Shown piece by piece: positions 1 through 6,884 of a stretch of DNA of 23,074 nucleotides. The notes beneath the pieces were generated by a model that ran no database searches, was not told where the DNA came from, and saw only the letters and a list, made by a program, of their open reading frames with translations. The position numbers and the translations under genes were made by a program. Position 1 is the first letter of the stretch. The number at the start of each line of letters is the position of its first letter. This DNA comes from Spirochaetota bacterium (GTDB taxonomy: Bacteria; Spirochaetota; UBA4802; UB4802), in the NCBI GenBank assembly GCA_029548025.1, contig JAKPOE010000477.1:1-23074 (forward strand), in the 5' to 3' direction.

Positions 1-1633
1 GTTCACTTAGAATATCAACCGTGCCACGTAATGCCTCAATATTAGTCTTCACAACATCAAGCCCTACCCCCCTGCCGGAAAGATCACCAACAGATTCTGA
101 AGTTGAAAAACCCGGTTCAAAAAGAAAATCATATAATTTATTATCTTGAAATTCATCATTCTTTGACAGCAGTCCTTTAGCCACTGCTTTTTCTATTACC
201 TTTTCTTTATCAATACCTGCTCCATCATCGCTCACTTCAATAAACATATTCCCTTCCTGATGGTATGCTTTTAATGAGACAAGCCCATCGCGCGGTTTCC
301 CTTTTTGTTCCCTATCATGAGGTGCTTCAATTCCATGATCTATAGCGTTGCGTATCAAATGTTTTAAAGGATCACTGATCCTCTCTATCACGGTCTTGTC
401 AATCTCAGTATCACCACCTGTTATTTCCAGACGTATTGATTTGCCATGTGCCTTTGCAGTATCGCGGATAAACCGCCTGTACTGTTCAAATACCGGTCCA
501 ATGGGCACCATTCGCACACGCATCAGATGCTCCTGAAATTCCCGTATGATACGGTCAACGCTATATAATGCATTATTCAACCGGTAAGCATTTTCATCAT
601 CAATCTCTTCGGCAATTCGTTTAATACCTGAAAATCCAATTACCAGCTCACCTAGAAGATTCATGAGATTGTCTACTTTTTTTGCATCTACTCGCAAAGT
701 AGAGGTACTTATCTGTTTTTTTATTTCTTCCTGTTCTTTTAAAGCTAACGATACATCATTTTCTTCTATATATCCTTTAGTAACAGCTATCTCCCCTACC
801 TTTTTTTTGGTCTTTTCGTGCTCGTTTAAAACATTGTCAAATTCATTTTCTGTTAACATGCCACGGGATAATAAAAGCTCACCTAATTTTGGAACATCTT
901 CAATAACCAGTTCAGCCACATAATTCTTTGTTACATCTGTAATAGTGATTTCGTTGTCATCCCGTACAAAAATAAAAACGTCATCCAGAGCCTCAGCCTT
1001 GCTCTTGGTTTTTAAAATTATATCCCATGAAATATAGCACTGTTCTGGATCAATGTCTTCCAGCAATGGAACATTATTTCGATTAACACGTAATTCAACA
1101 ATCTTTCCCAATGAAGATAAATCTTCCATTATTATGAGCGGATCAATTCCAAATTTAAAAATATCATCTCTGAATTTAGCTTTTACCCGGAAAAAATTAT
1201 AGATAGACTTTCTTTCTTCTGGTTCTTCGGTTGTTTCCGCTTGCTCCTTTTTTTGCAAAAGTGTTTCTATATCATTAATCTTACTTTGAAGCAAATTAAA
1301 TTTCTCAAGCATCTGCTGCTGGTCACTATCGGTATATAAACGCAAGCGGATGACATCTATACTGGCAAACACAATATCTGCAAGCAAATCGTCCATGGGT
1401 ATGATACCATTGCGTACTGAATCAAGAACATTTTCAAGAGCATGGGTAAATTGATACACATCATCATATCCGGCCATCCCTGATCCACCTTTCAACGTAT
1501 GCACATACCTGAAAATAGAGTGTATCAATTCAGGATCTTTAGTTTCTTCATAGCGTACTATATCATTTTCAAGGTTTTCCAGCAACTCTTTTGTCTCTGC
1601 CAGAAATACCTGCCGTATGGCATCCTCTGCCAT
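1..1633 (-). CDS. cheA: Chemotaxis histidine kinase CheA (C-terminus beyond window)
   Basis: Cytoplasmic kinase that takes receptor signals and phosphorylates CheY/CheB. 544 residues are visible; the gene runs off the left edge, so the end of the ATPase domain and the CheW-like P5 domain are not seen. Order: P1 HPt with phospho-acceptor His45 in HTLKGG (45-50); a P2-like region about 145-232; an unusual segment about 248-306 of two similar halves (KLGELLLSRG and KVGEIAVTKG); P3 dimerisation helices about 312-375; the HATPase with N-box HLIRNAIDHG (425-434), G1 DDGAGID (469-475), F-box FEPGFST (505-511) and G2 GRGVGLDVV (520-528). The ATG has a good ribosome site (GAGGTG). The gene lies 25 nt after the receptor gene, so the two probably form one operon. 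Family assignment is secure. Confidence 0.96.
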   Translation of the reverse strand, partial: MAEDAIRQVFLAETKELLENLENDIVRYEETKDPELIHSIFRYVHTLKGGSGMAGYDDVYQFTHALENVLDSVRNGIIPMDDLLADIVFASIDVIRLRLYTDSDQQQMLEKFNLLQSKINDIETLLQKKEQAETTEEPEERKSIYNFFRVKAKFRDDIFKFGIDPLIIMEDLSSLGKIVELRVNRNNVPLLEDIDPEQCYISWDIILKTKSKAEALDDVFIFVRDDNEITITDVTKNYVAELVIEDVPKLGELLLSRGMLTENEFDNVLNEHEKTKKKVGEIAVTKGYIEENDVSLALKEQEEIKKQISTSTLRVDAKKVDNLMNLLGELVIGFSGIKRIAEEIDDENAYRLNNALYSVDRIIREFQEHLMRVRMVPIGPVFEQYRRFIRDTAKAHGKSIRLEITGGDTEIDKTVIERISDPLKHLIRNAIDHGIEAPHDREQKGKPRDGLVSLKAYHQEGNMFIEVSDDGAGIDKEKVIEKAVAKGLLSKNDEFQDNKLYDFLFEPGFSTSESVGDLSGRGVGLDVVKTNIEALRGTVDILSE

Positions 1634-1658
1634 GATTCACCTCGCACTATAGTTCAAT

Positions 1659-3698
1659 TTAAAATTCTTCAAATCCATCATCAATAAGCTTATTGTTTTT
1701 GCCTTCTTCCTTTTTTTCTTCTTCTTTCTTCTCCTCTTTTGATTTTACCTGCTTATCTACCTTTTTTGTCACAGGTTTTTTTGCTGAATCAGCAGCATGA
1801 AGATGTAATTCTTTATGTTTTGTCCCATAAATCTTCTGACTTACCTCATCTCTAATCACAAAACGTTCCATCATATCTGCCAATTCTTGTGCCTGATTTG
1901 CCATCTCTTCGCTTGCACTTGCTGTCTCTTCTACCAGGGCTGCATTCTGCTGAGTCATCGTATCCAGATCCGATATTGCTACATTTATCTGATCTATTCC
2001 CTGCTTCTGCTCATCACTTGCTGTTGCAATCTCAGTTATTGTTTTATACAAATCCTGTATAGACTGCATAATCTCCTTCAACGCCTCACCACTTTTGTTT
2101 ACCAGTGTTGTACCGGTATCAATCTTATCTAATGAATCGCGAATAAGCTCACCTATTTCCTTAGCGGCACTGCCTGAGCGTTGTGCTAAATTACGCACTT
2201 CGCCAGCAACCACCGCAAAACCTCTGCCCTGCTCTCCCGCTCGTGCAGCTTCAACGGCTGCATTTAACGCAAGCAGGTTTGTCTGGAATGAAATCTCATT
2301 GATAAGCGTAAGTATCTCGCCTATCCGCTTGCTGGATGCATTTATTTCATTAATTGCCACTACTGCATCGCCAACCAGCGTATTGCCATTTTTTGCCAGC
2401 TCACTTGTCTTTTCCGCTATCTGATTTGCTCTTGATGCATGATCCGCATTTTGCTTGATAGTTGCAGTAGCCTGTTCTATTGTTGCGGCAATTTCCTCCA
2501 GTGATGAAGCCTGTTCGCTGGTACGCTGCGATAAGTTTTCATTGCCGCTGGCTATCTCATTAACCGCCTGCGTTAAATTGCTTACCGCTACCTTTACCTC
2601 GGCTACAAGCTTTTCTAAATTTTCCATAGTATTGTTAATAGCGGTAGACATCTCACCAATTTCATCGCTGTATACCCTGCCTTCATAGCGCATGGTAACA
2701 TTTCCTTCGGCAAGTGAACCGGCTATAGTTTTTAATTTTTCCAGAGGATTGAGACGCGAGGCAATGATATAGTAAATACCTATTACTGCACCAGCTAACA
2801 TGATCAGTCCAAAAAGCACCATGGTTGTAGCCATATCACGGGCAGAATTTGCGATATCGGACATGTACATGGTACTTGCCACAATAAAACCATATCCCTT
2901 ATTTTTTTCACCGACAAGCATTTTATCTTTCCCTTCCCATTTATACTTAATGACGGTATTATCAGGGCTGCTTAACAACTTTTGTCCAAAATCCAGCTTA
3001 GACATCTCCAGCTTTAATATGTTTTCCTTTTCCGGATGAGCAAATACCAATCCATCAATATCAGTGACATAGGGGTAGCCGGTATATCCAATCTTTACAT
3101 CCTTTACTAATTTATATGAATATTTGCCCAATTCAAGTGGCAGTCCCAATAATCCAACTATCCTGCCATTTTCCCTAATTGGCACCTGTATAAGGATAAC
3201 CGGCTGTCCCGTCACCGGTGATTTGTCGGGCTTGCTTAATCCTACTTTACCCTGCAATGCTTCATCAATTGCCCTTGCATAGCTGGCATTTCTATAGCGT
3301 GTACCAACTGCGCCGGGACCACCTGCAGCAAGTATCACTGGATTGCTATCGGCAGTTGCTATAAATATATTTTCATACAACTCTTTATATTTGTTAAGGA
3401 ATGCAGTCAGTTCCTTTGTTACCGGCCCAAAGTTACCCATTACAAGCGATTCACGGACATCATCCCTTGATGCATATAGCTCTGCAACCTGAATATTTTG
3501 AGCAAAGTATTGCTCTACCAGCATATTAATACCACTATTAACATTTTGGATCTGATTGACATACGACTTCTCCAGCTCAGAATATGCAGCATTATATGAT
3601 ATAATAATTAAAATAATAATCGCCGTTGTTACAATCAATCCAACAATCGTGGAAAGTATTACCTTTAAGCTTTTAAACTTACCCTTTAGCGAACCCAT
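1659..3698 (-). CDS. Methyl-accepting chemotaxis protein with Cache sensor and C-terminal tether
   Basis: Membrane chemoreceptor, 679 aa. Domains: TM1 about 13-35; periplasmic Cache-type sensor about 36-285; TM2 about 290-312; HAMP about 313-365; methyl-accepting coiled coil about 386-613. The hairpin tip (about 470-510) is nearly identical to the enteric receptors. From LSQRT (389) through the tip it aligns to E. coli Tsr, as I remember it, without gaps, so it should be a 36-heptad (36H) receptor. A 65-residue Lys/Glu-rich tail ends in GFEEF, which fits the x-[HFYW]-x2-[HFYW] pentapeptide used to dock CheR or CheB. The ribosome site is a perfect AAGGAGG, 5 nt before ATG. The gene is upstream of cheA in the same operon. 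The ligand cannot be read from the sequence. Confidence 0.96.
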   Translation of the reverse strand: MGSLKGKFKSLKVILSTIVGLIVTTAIIILIIISYNAAYSELEKSYVNQIQNVNSGINMLVEQYFAQNIQVAELYASRDDVRESLVMGNFGPVTKELTAFLNKYKELYENIFIATADSNPVILAAGGPGAVGTRYRNASYARAIDEALQGKVGLSKPDKSPVTGQPVILIQVPIRENGRIVGLLGLPLELGKYSYKLVKDVKIGYTGYPYVTDIDGLVFAHPEKENILKLEMSKLDFGQKLLSSPDNTVIKYKWEGKDKMLVGEKNKGYGFIVASTMYMSDIANSARDMATTMVLFGLIMLAGAVIGIYYIIASRLNPLEKLKTIAGSLAEGNVTMRYEGRVYSDEIGEMSTAINNTMENLEKLVAEVKVAVSNLTQAVNEIASGNENLSQRTSEQASSLEEIAATIEQATATIKQNADHASRANQIAEKTSELAKNGNTLVGDAVVAINEINASSKRIGEILTLINEISFQTNLLALNAAVEAARAGEQGRGFAVVAGEVRNLAQRSGSAAKEIGELIRDSLDKIDTGTTLVNKSGEALKEIMQSIQDLYKTITEIATASDEQKQGIDQINVAISDLDTMTQQNAALVEETASASEEMANQAQELADMMERFVIRDEVSQKIYGTKHKELHLHAADSAKKPVTKKVDKQVKSKEEKKEEEKKEEGKNNKLIDDGFEEF

Positions 3699-3767
3699 AA
3701 CGCCCTCCTTGCTATTATTGTGGAATCAAGTTGTGATACATATTTAAATTATAAAAAGCCTTCCTCA

Positions 3768-3796
3768 AATATAATTAATCAGTTTGAAAAAATCAA
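3768..3796 (-). promoter_or_regulatory. Putative sigma-70-like promoter for the mcp-cheA operon
   Basis: On the minus strand, TTGATT (3791-3796) and TATATT (3768-3773) are separated by 17 nt, about 70 nt upstream of the receptor ATG. It lies between the end of the glycosidase remnant and the receptor gene. The region is very AT-rich, so chance matches are likely. I see no convincing sigma-28-type promoter. Confidence 0.4.
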
Positions 3797-3801
3797 AAAA
3801 T

Positions 3802-4152
3802 TTATTTTTTCTCCTGAAAATAATGTGCAGCATCAAGTACATCCATATATACTCCATCAAATCCAGCGGCAATAACCCTTCCCGGGTAACTATCGCCAAA
3901 AAGTTCTTCGTTGCCATTTCCATATAAAATTACATGCCATTGTTTATCCCAGTATCGTACCTTATAGTTGCCTTTCCATAGCTTATTTTCCTGTTCCAGA
4001 AATTGCGGCTTTGACTTTTCCCACCCGGCTTTCCAGTAATAGCGGTAATCTTCCGCCTCGCCAACCGACATATAGGCAATCACCAACCTGCGCGCCCCGT
4101 TTGGTTTTTTCTGCAACCTGTGAACATCATCGTTTGTTAAGGGAATACCCCC
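3802..4152 (-). pseudogene. N-terminal half of a TM1410/GH114-like glycosidase, displaced downstream
   Basis: About 117 codons carry the family's N-terminal-half hallmarks in order: an acidic loop (LTNDDVHRLQ), the strand IAYMSVGEAEDYRYYW, GNYKVRYWD, and AAGFDGVYMDVLDAAHYF. In family members I remember (endo-alpha-1,4-polygalactosaminidase-like TIM barrels, COG2342) these residues come first and are followed by the NPEFIIIGQN half. Here that other half lies upstream in a different frame. No start codon or ribosome site serves this piece, and it lacks the first barrel strand. It stops right after residues QEKK. It is best read as part of one broken gene with the 4127-4405 piece. One base fewer in the GGGGG run at the junction would join them in frame. 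Confidence 0.7.
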
Positions 4153-4405
4153 AGAAAAGCTCTTCAATGCCGATTGCATCCATTGCATGACAATAATTGT
4201 TTGCAAGCTTGCCCGTTGGTTTACCATTAATGGTAAGCAGCTCCAGCGCATTCTGTCCAATGATGATAAATTCAGGATTATGTTTTTTTGCTTCCTTACT
4301 AATGTTAATAACAAGTTCACGCATAAGCTCACAGTAATTTTTCTTTTCCGCATAAAGAGGAGGGATACATAAAAAAACTATGACAATAGCAATAGTCCTT
4401 TTCAT
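4127..4405 (-). pseudogene. C-terminal half of a TM1410/GH114-like glycosidase behind a signal peptide
   Basis: Starts with a signal peptide, MKRTIAIVIVFLCIPPLYA, at the ATG at 4405; an upstream in-frame ATG at 4441 would add 12 residues and spoil it. After the signal come residues EKKNYCELMRELVINISKEA, NPEFIIIGQNALELL and AMDAIGIEELFWG. These match the second half of COG2342 proteins, which normally follows DxxDAxxYxxxx. The frame then closes after YSLNKR, while the N-terminal-half sequence continues in the +1 frame. The junction of signal peptide and EKK here, and the QEKK end of the downstream piece, share the same residues, as expected if the halves were once contiguous in normal order. 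Likely exported if ever expressed; probably non-functional now. Confidence 0.68.
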
Positions 4406-4571
4406 AGAGTGGCATACCCTTTCACTATCATCAAAGTGCAAAATAAAATGATAATCGATTCAATAATATATGCAAGAAATTTTTTACGGGATTAACTGTA
4501 CATAGGCTCTGACCCCTCTGACCCTTTTTTACAGCGTTTGATTAGCATAGCGTTTCACCACCCGTTTTTTC

Positions 4572-4600
4572 TTGACAATCAATTCAATTGCATATATGCT
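4572..4600 (+). promoter_or_regulatory. Putative sigma-70-like promoter inside the inverted-repeat segment
   Basis: TTGACA (4572-4577), a 17-nt spacer and TATGCT (4595-4600). The -35 is exact and the -10 is extended by AT-rich sequence. It would transcribe the frameshifted ORF rightward, but it overlaps that ORF's only ATG (4588). Either the ATG is not the true start, or the match is by chance. Confidence 0.35.
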
Positions 4601-4937
4601 TATTTAAAAATAAAATTATACTAACTATAGCATTTATTACCTCAGAAAAAGATGGCTGGGTTGAGATTTTTATTGGTCATTTACCAGATAGTAAATGGGT
4701 TGAAGACAAGTTGGTAAATACAGGTTATAATGATGATATCAGTTTAGTTGTTGATGCAGCAAGTTATGAAAAAGCCCTTAACTTACTAAAAGATACGTCA
4801 AAACCTGCCAATAGTAAGCAAGCTAAAACATATTGAATGAGCTATCAGAAAAACAAAATATAATTGGTGAACTATCTATTGCTACCCTTAATGAATCAGT
4901 AGAAAAGATAAAAGAAACTATAGAAGCTGACACTTAA
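4588..4937 (+). pseudogene. Unknown small protein, frameshifted and probably 5'-truncated
   Basis: I do not recognise this gene. An open frame from ATG 4588 stops at 4836. The part with protein-like composition begins about residue 18 (SEKDGWVEIFIGHLPDSKWV). After the AAAA run near 4826, a second frame carries on to TAA at 4937 with an amphipathic, helix-rich sequence (NELSEKQNIIGELS, then LNESVEKIKETIEADT). One extra A in that run would make a single protein of about 115 residues. No ribosome site precedes 4588, and there is no other in-frame ATG, so the true start may be lost. It sits entirely inside the inverted-repeat segment, so it may be passenger DNA. It could also be an intact gene with a sequencing error. 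Confidence 0.4.
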
Positions 4938-5035
4938 AATAGTGCAGTACAACACGTTGAGCATGAATAAGTACTGTTATTGACACATTGGGGTCAGAGC
5001 CTTATAAAGAGCCAAACTGGCTCAGATTATATACC

Positions 5036-5221
5036 TCATCCACCGCCCGATGATGATGCACATGATGGTTTTACCCCGGCACCACTTGAAAATACCGAGA
5101 ATATTTTTTCAGTATCATCTGAATGGCAGTCTGGACATTCAGGCGCCTTTGTATCACCTATCTTTCGCAATTCGCTGAAAACAGCATTGCAGTGCTTACA
5201 TTTAAATTCATATACTGGCAT
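5036..5221 (-). CDS. FmdB-family zinc-ribbon protein
   Basis: Small protein of 61 aa starting MPVYEFKCKHCN. Two CxxC knuckles (CKHC at 8-11 and CPDC at 32-35) form the single zinc ribbon of the FmdB/CxxC regulatory family. The Ser/Gly-rich tail (SSGAGVKPSCASSSGGG) is also typical. I chose the ATG at 5221 because the family starts MPxYEY and AGAGGA lies 7 nt upstream; the frame stays open 20 codons further, but that part looks non-coding. The biochemical role of the family is not established; it is often called a putative regulator. It is transcribed leftward, 34 nt from the right end of the inverted-repeat segment, and appears intact. Confidence 0.87.
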   Translation of the reverse strand: MPVYEFKCKHCNAVFSELRKIGDTKAPECPDCHSDDTEKIFSVFSSGAGVKPSCASSSGGG

Positions 5222-5604
5222 ATAATAATCCTCTACTGTTATAATGAAATGAAATAATAAGTAATGTAGCTTCCATAACACAAAACAGGTTGTATAGTAT
5301 TTTACTATATACTAACATTCAATTGGTTTCAATAAAATTTTTTAGAAAATAAAACCGTTCATCAGTAACTATCGCCCATAATTGTTTTGTATATTTTTTA
5401 TTAAGCATTTTTAAAATTTACAGTAACAATAAATTGGCTAAAACATTTTTTATTTATATTAACAGCATATTAATTCTGTATAAGATAAAGGATGTGCATA
5501 ATGGAATTATCGCTTAAAACATGGAATCGCAGTTATAATAGCATCAAGCAAAGTGCATGGAAAGGCTGTGACAATGGAGCTACCAAAAAAAAGCGCTCTA
5601 TCGA
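5222..5604. other. AT-rich intergenic region, at most one small ORF
   Basis: About 380 nt with no clear conserved gene. It must hold the leftward promoter of the FmdB-type gene. On the plus strand TTGGCT, a 17-nt spacer and TATTAA occur near 5433-5461, ahead of a 45-codon ORF listed separately. One copy of ACTATCGCC lies at 5368-5376. Nothing resembling a tRNA or riboswitch was seen. Confidence 0.5.
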
Positions 5605-5638
5605 TTATAGGTCGATAACAATACCCACAGGGCAATGA
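5501..5638 (+). CDS. Possible 45-aa basic small protein
   Basis: ATG 5501 is preceded by AAAGGA at a good 8-nt spacing and by a promoter-like pair. It encodes a Trp- and Lys-containing peptide beginning MELSLKTWNRSYNSIKQSAW. I do not recognise it. Its last 34 nt run antisense over the 3' end of the exonuclease gene and its terminator, which argues against it. Low confidence; it could be a chance frame in AT-rich DNA. Confidence 0.22.
   Translation: MELSLKTWNRSYNSIKQSAWKGCDNGATKKKRSIDYRSITIPTGQ
5585..5617 (-). terminator. Putative intrinsic terminator of exonuclease III gene
   Basis: On the minus strand TATCGA (5612-5617) pairs with TCGATA (5599-5604) around a 7-nt loop that contains the stop codon. 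Six nt later comes a run of eight T (5592-5585). The stem is short (6 bp) and the T-run is displaced, so this is a weak candidate. Confidence 0.35.
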
Positions 5639-6375
5639 TCTGAACCTTCAATATCTTTTTGTATAAATGCATCTTTTACCTTTGTTTTTAAATCTTCACT
5701 GATAAAGAAATAGTCAATCCTCCATCCTATATTACGCTCGCGAGCCTTTGTTTTGTAATCCCACCATGAGTAGTGCCCACCTTCTTTTACAAATAAACGA
5801 AATGCATCAACATAACCATAGGATATAAACTTATCGATCCATGCACGTTCCTGTGGTAAAAATCCTGAAACGGTTTCATTTTCTTTTGGACGGGCTAAAT
5901 CAAGTTCAGTATGGGCCGTGTTAACATCACCACACATGATAATGCTATGACCATTTTTGCGCACATTTTCAGCATGTTCTAAAAATGCATCGTAAAAATC
6001 CATCTTATATTGCAGGCGCTCCTTTGATGCTTTGCCATTGGGGAAATAGATAGTATACAAAACAAACGCATCATAGTACGCTATGAGTATGCGTCCTTCA
6101 TTATCAAAACATTGAATGCCAAATCCTTTTTCAACTTTAACCGGCTGTATCCTGGTAAATAAAGCAACACCACTATACCCTTTTTTTTCGGCAGTTGAAA
6201 AATATTTGTGATAATGAGGAATTTTTAAAAGCTCTTCGGGAAATTGTTCTTCTGTTGCCTTTGTTTCCTGCAAGCATACAATATCCGCATTGTTGTTGAT
6301 GAACCAATCGTAAAACCCTTTTTTATAAACAGCTCTAATCCCATTGACGTTCCACGAAATAAGTTTTAATTTCAT
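5605..6375 (-). CDS. xth: Exodeoxyribonuclease III / AP endonuclease
   Basis: Base-excision repair enzyme: cleaves DNA 5' of abasic sites and has 3'-5' exonuclease and 3'-phosphatase activity on duplex DNA. 256 aa, the usual length for the ExoIII/ExoA family. Catalytic residues are visible in order: Asn10 in WNVNGIRA, metal-binding Glu37 in LQETK, Tyr110 in YFPNG, Asp150 and Asn152 in GDVNTAH, and Asp245-His246 in SDHCP. The WRIDYFF motif (218-224) is typical. The ribosome site is weak (AAGAG). It is 52 nt downstream of the coiled-coil gene and may be co-transcribed with it. Assignment to the family is secure; which of its activities dominates is not shown by the sequence. Confidence 0.97.
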   Translation of the reverse strand: MKLKLISWNVNGIRAVYKKGFYDWFINNNADIVCLQETKATEEQFPEELLKIPHYHKYFSTAEKKGYSGVALFTRIQPVKVEKGFGIQCFDNEGRILIAYYDAFVLYTIYFPNGKASKERLQYKMDFYDAFLEHAENVRKNGHSIIMCGDVNTAHTELDLARPKENETVSGFLPQERAWIDKFISYGYVDAFRLFVKEGGHYSWWDYKTKARERNIGWRIDYFFISEDLKTKVKDAFIQKDIEGSDHCPVGIVIDL

Positions 6376-6427
6376 ATTGTTTTTTCTCTTTTATATATGC
6401 AGTAGCAGCAGTGCATTACCTCAACCA

Positions 6428-6790
6428 CTACATCTTCATAAATGCAATAATAATTCCTGTAGCTGATATGATCATTCCAAATGTCCATATCATAAACTGG
6501 AATAATCGCTTTAAAAGATTATCAAATCTATTTTCCAGCAATTCTAACCGTTTATCTATCTGCTCAAATCGTCTTTCCATCATCTGAAAACTTTTTTCCA
6601 TCAATTCAAAACCCTTTTGCATCAACTCACGCTGATGTTTCAACTCTTCTTCAACACGCACCATCCGTTCACGAAGCTCTATCTCATATACCACCGGCGG
6701 TTTTGCCAGACTCTGCTCAGCCAGGATACGGGGTAAATGTTCTCTTAAATAATGTTCTATAAACTCCATGTCCTTTTGCTCTAATGCCAT
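6428..6790 (-). CDS. Heptad-repeat coiled-coil protein with C-terminal membrane helix
   Basis: 120 aa, no enzyme motif. Residues about 38-94 form one amphipathic helix. From about 57 it contains near-perfect seven-residue units (MQKGFEL, MEKSFQM, MERRFEQ, IDKRLEL, LENRFDN), then a hydrophobic segment of about 20 residues (FQFMIWTFGMIISATGIIIA) and a three-residue tail. It should be an oligomeric cytoplasmic coiled coil anchored by its C-terminus. The design resembles the Bdr proteins of Borrelia and the DUF1640-like group, but I cannot show homology. AAGGGATGG precedes the ATG and a good promoter candidate lies just upstream. Function unknown. Confidence 0.78.
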   Translation of the reverse strand: MALEQKDMEFIEHYLREHLPRILAEQSLAKPPVVYEIELRERMVRVEEELKHQRELMQKGFELMEKSFQMMERRFEQIDKRLELLENRFDNLLKRLFQFMIWTFGMIISATGIIIAFMKM

Positions 6791-6851
6791 ATTACCATCC
6801 CTTAATTACAAAATTAGCAAAAACATATACTATATATTGCTTTTGTATAAT

Positions 6852-6880
6852 AATGTAGTACATAATCATAGTAATGTCAA
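6852..6880 (-). promoter_or_regulatory. Putative sigma-70-like promoter for the coiled-coil gene (and possibly xth)
   Basis: On the minus strand TTGACA (6875-6880), a 17-nt spacer and TACATT (6852-6857). It lies directly after the MFS gene's stop codon and about 60 nt before the coiled-coil gene's start, so it would uncouple that gene from the transporter. Confidence 0.45.
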
Positions 6881-6884
6881 TACA

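Larger units (their letters stand above)
4504..5002. mobile_element. ~500-bp segment with 13-bp inverted repeats (MITE-like or transposase remnant)
   Basis: AGGCTCTGACCCC (4504-4516) and its exact reverse complement GGGGTCAGAGCCT (4990-5002) bound a 499-bp segment. The left end has a second, tandem copy of GGGTCAGAG on the minus strand (up to 4524). I recall this GGGGTCAGAG word flanking IS200-like, REP-associated tyrosine transposase (Y1_Tnp) genes in many environmental genomes. No transposase is present inside, only a frameshifted unknown ORF. No target-site duplication was identified. It could be a non-autonomous element or the scar of a lost transposase gene. Confidence 0.5.

Noticed and set aside
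4127..4160. Programmed +1 frameshift at the GGGGG run joining the glycosidase pieces
   Set aside because: The run is not a known slippery site for +1 shifting and the joined protein would still lack barrel strands. A mutation or sequencing error in the homopolymer is simpler.
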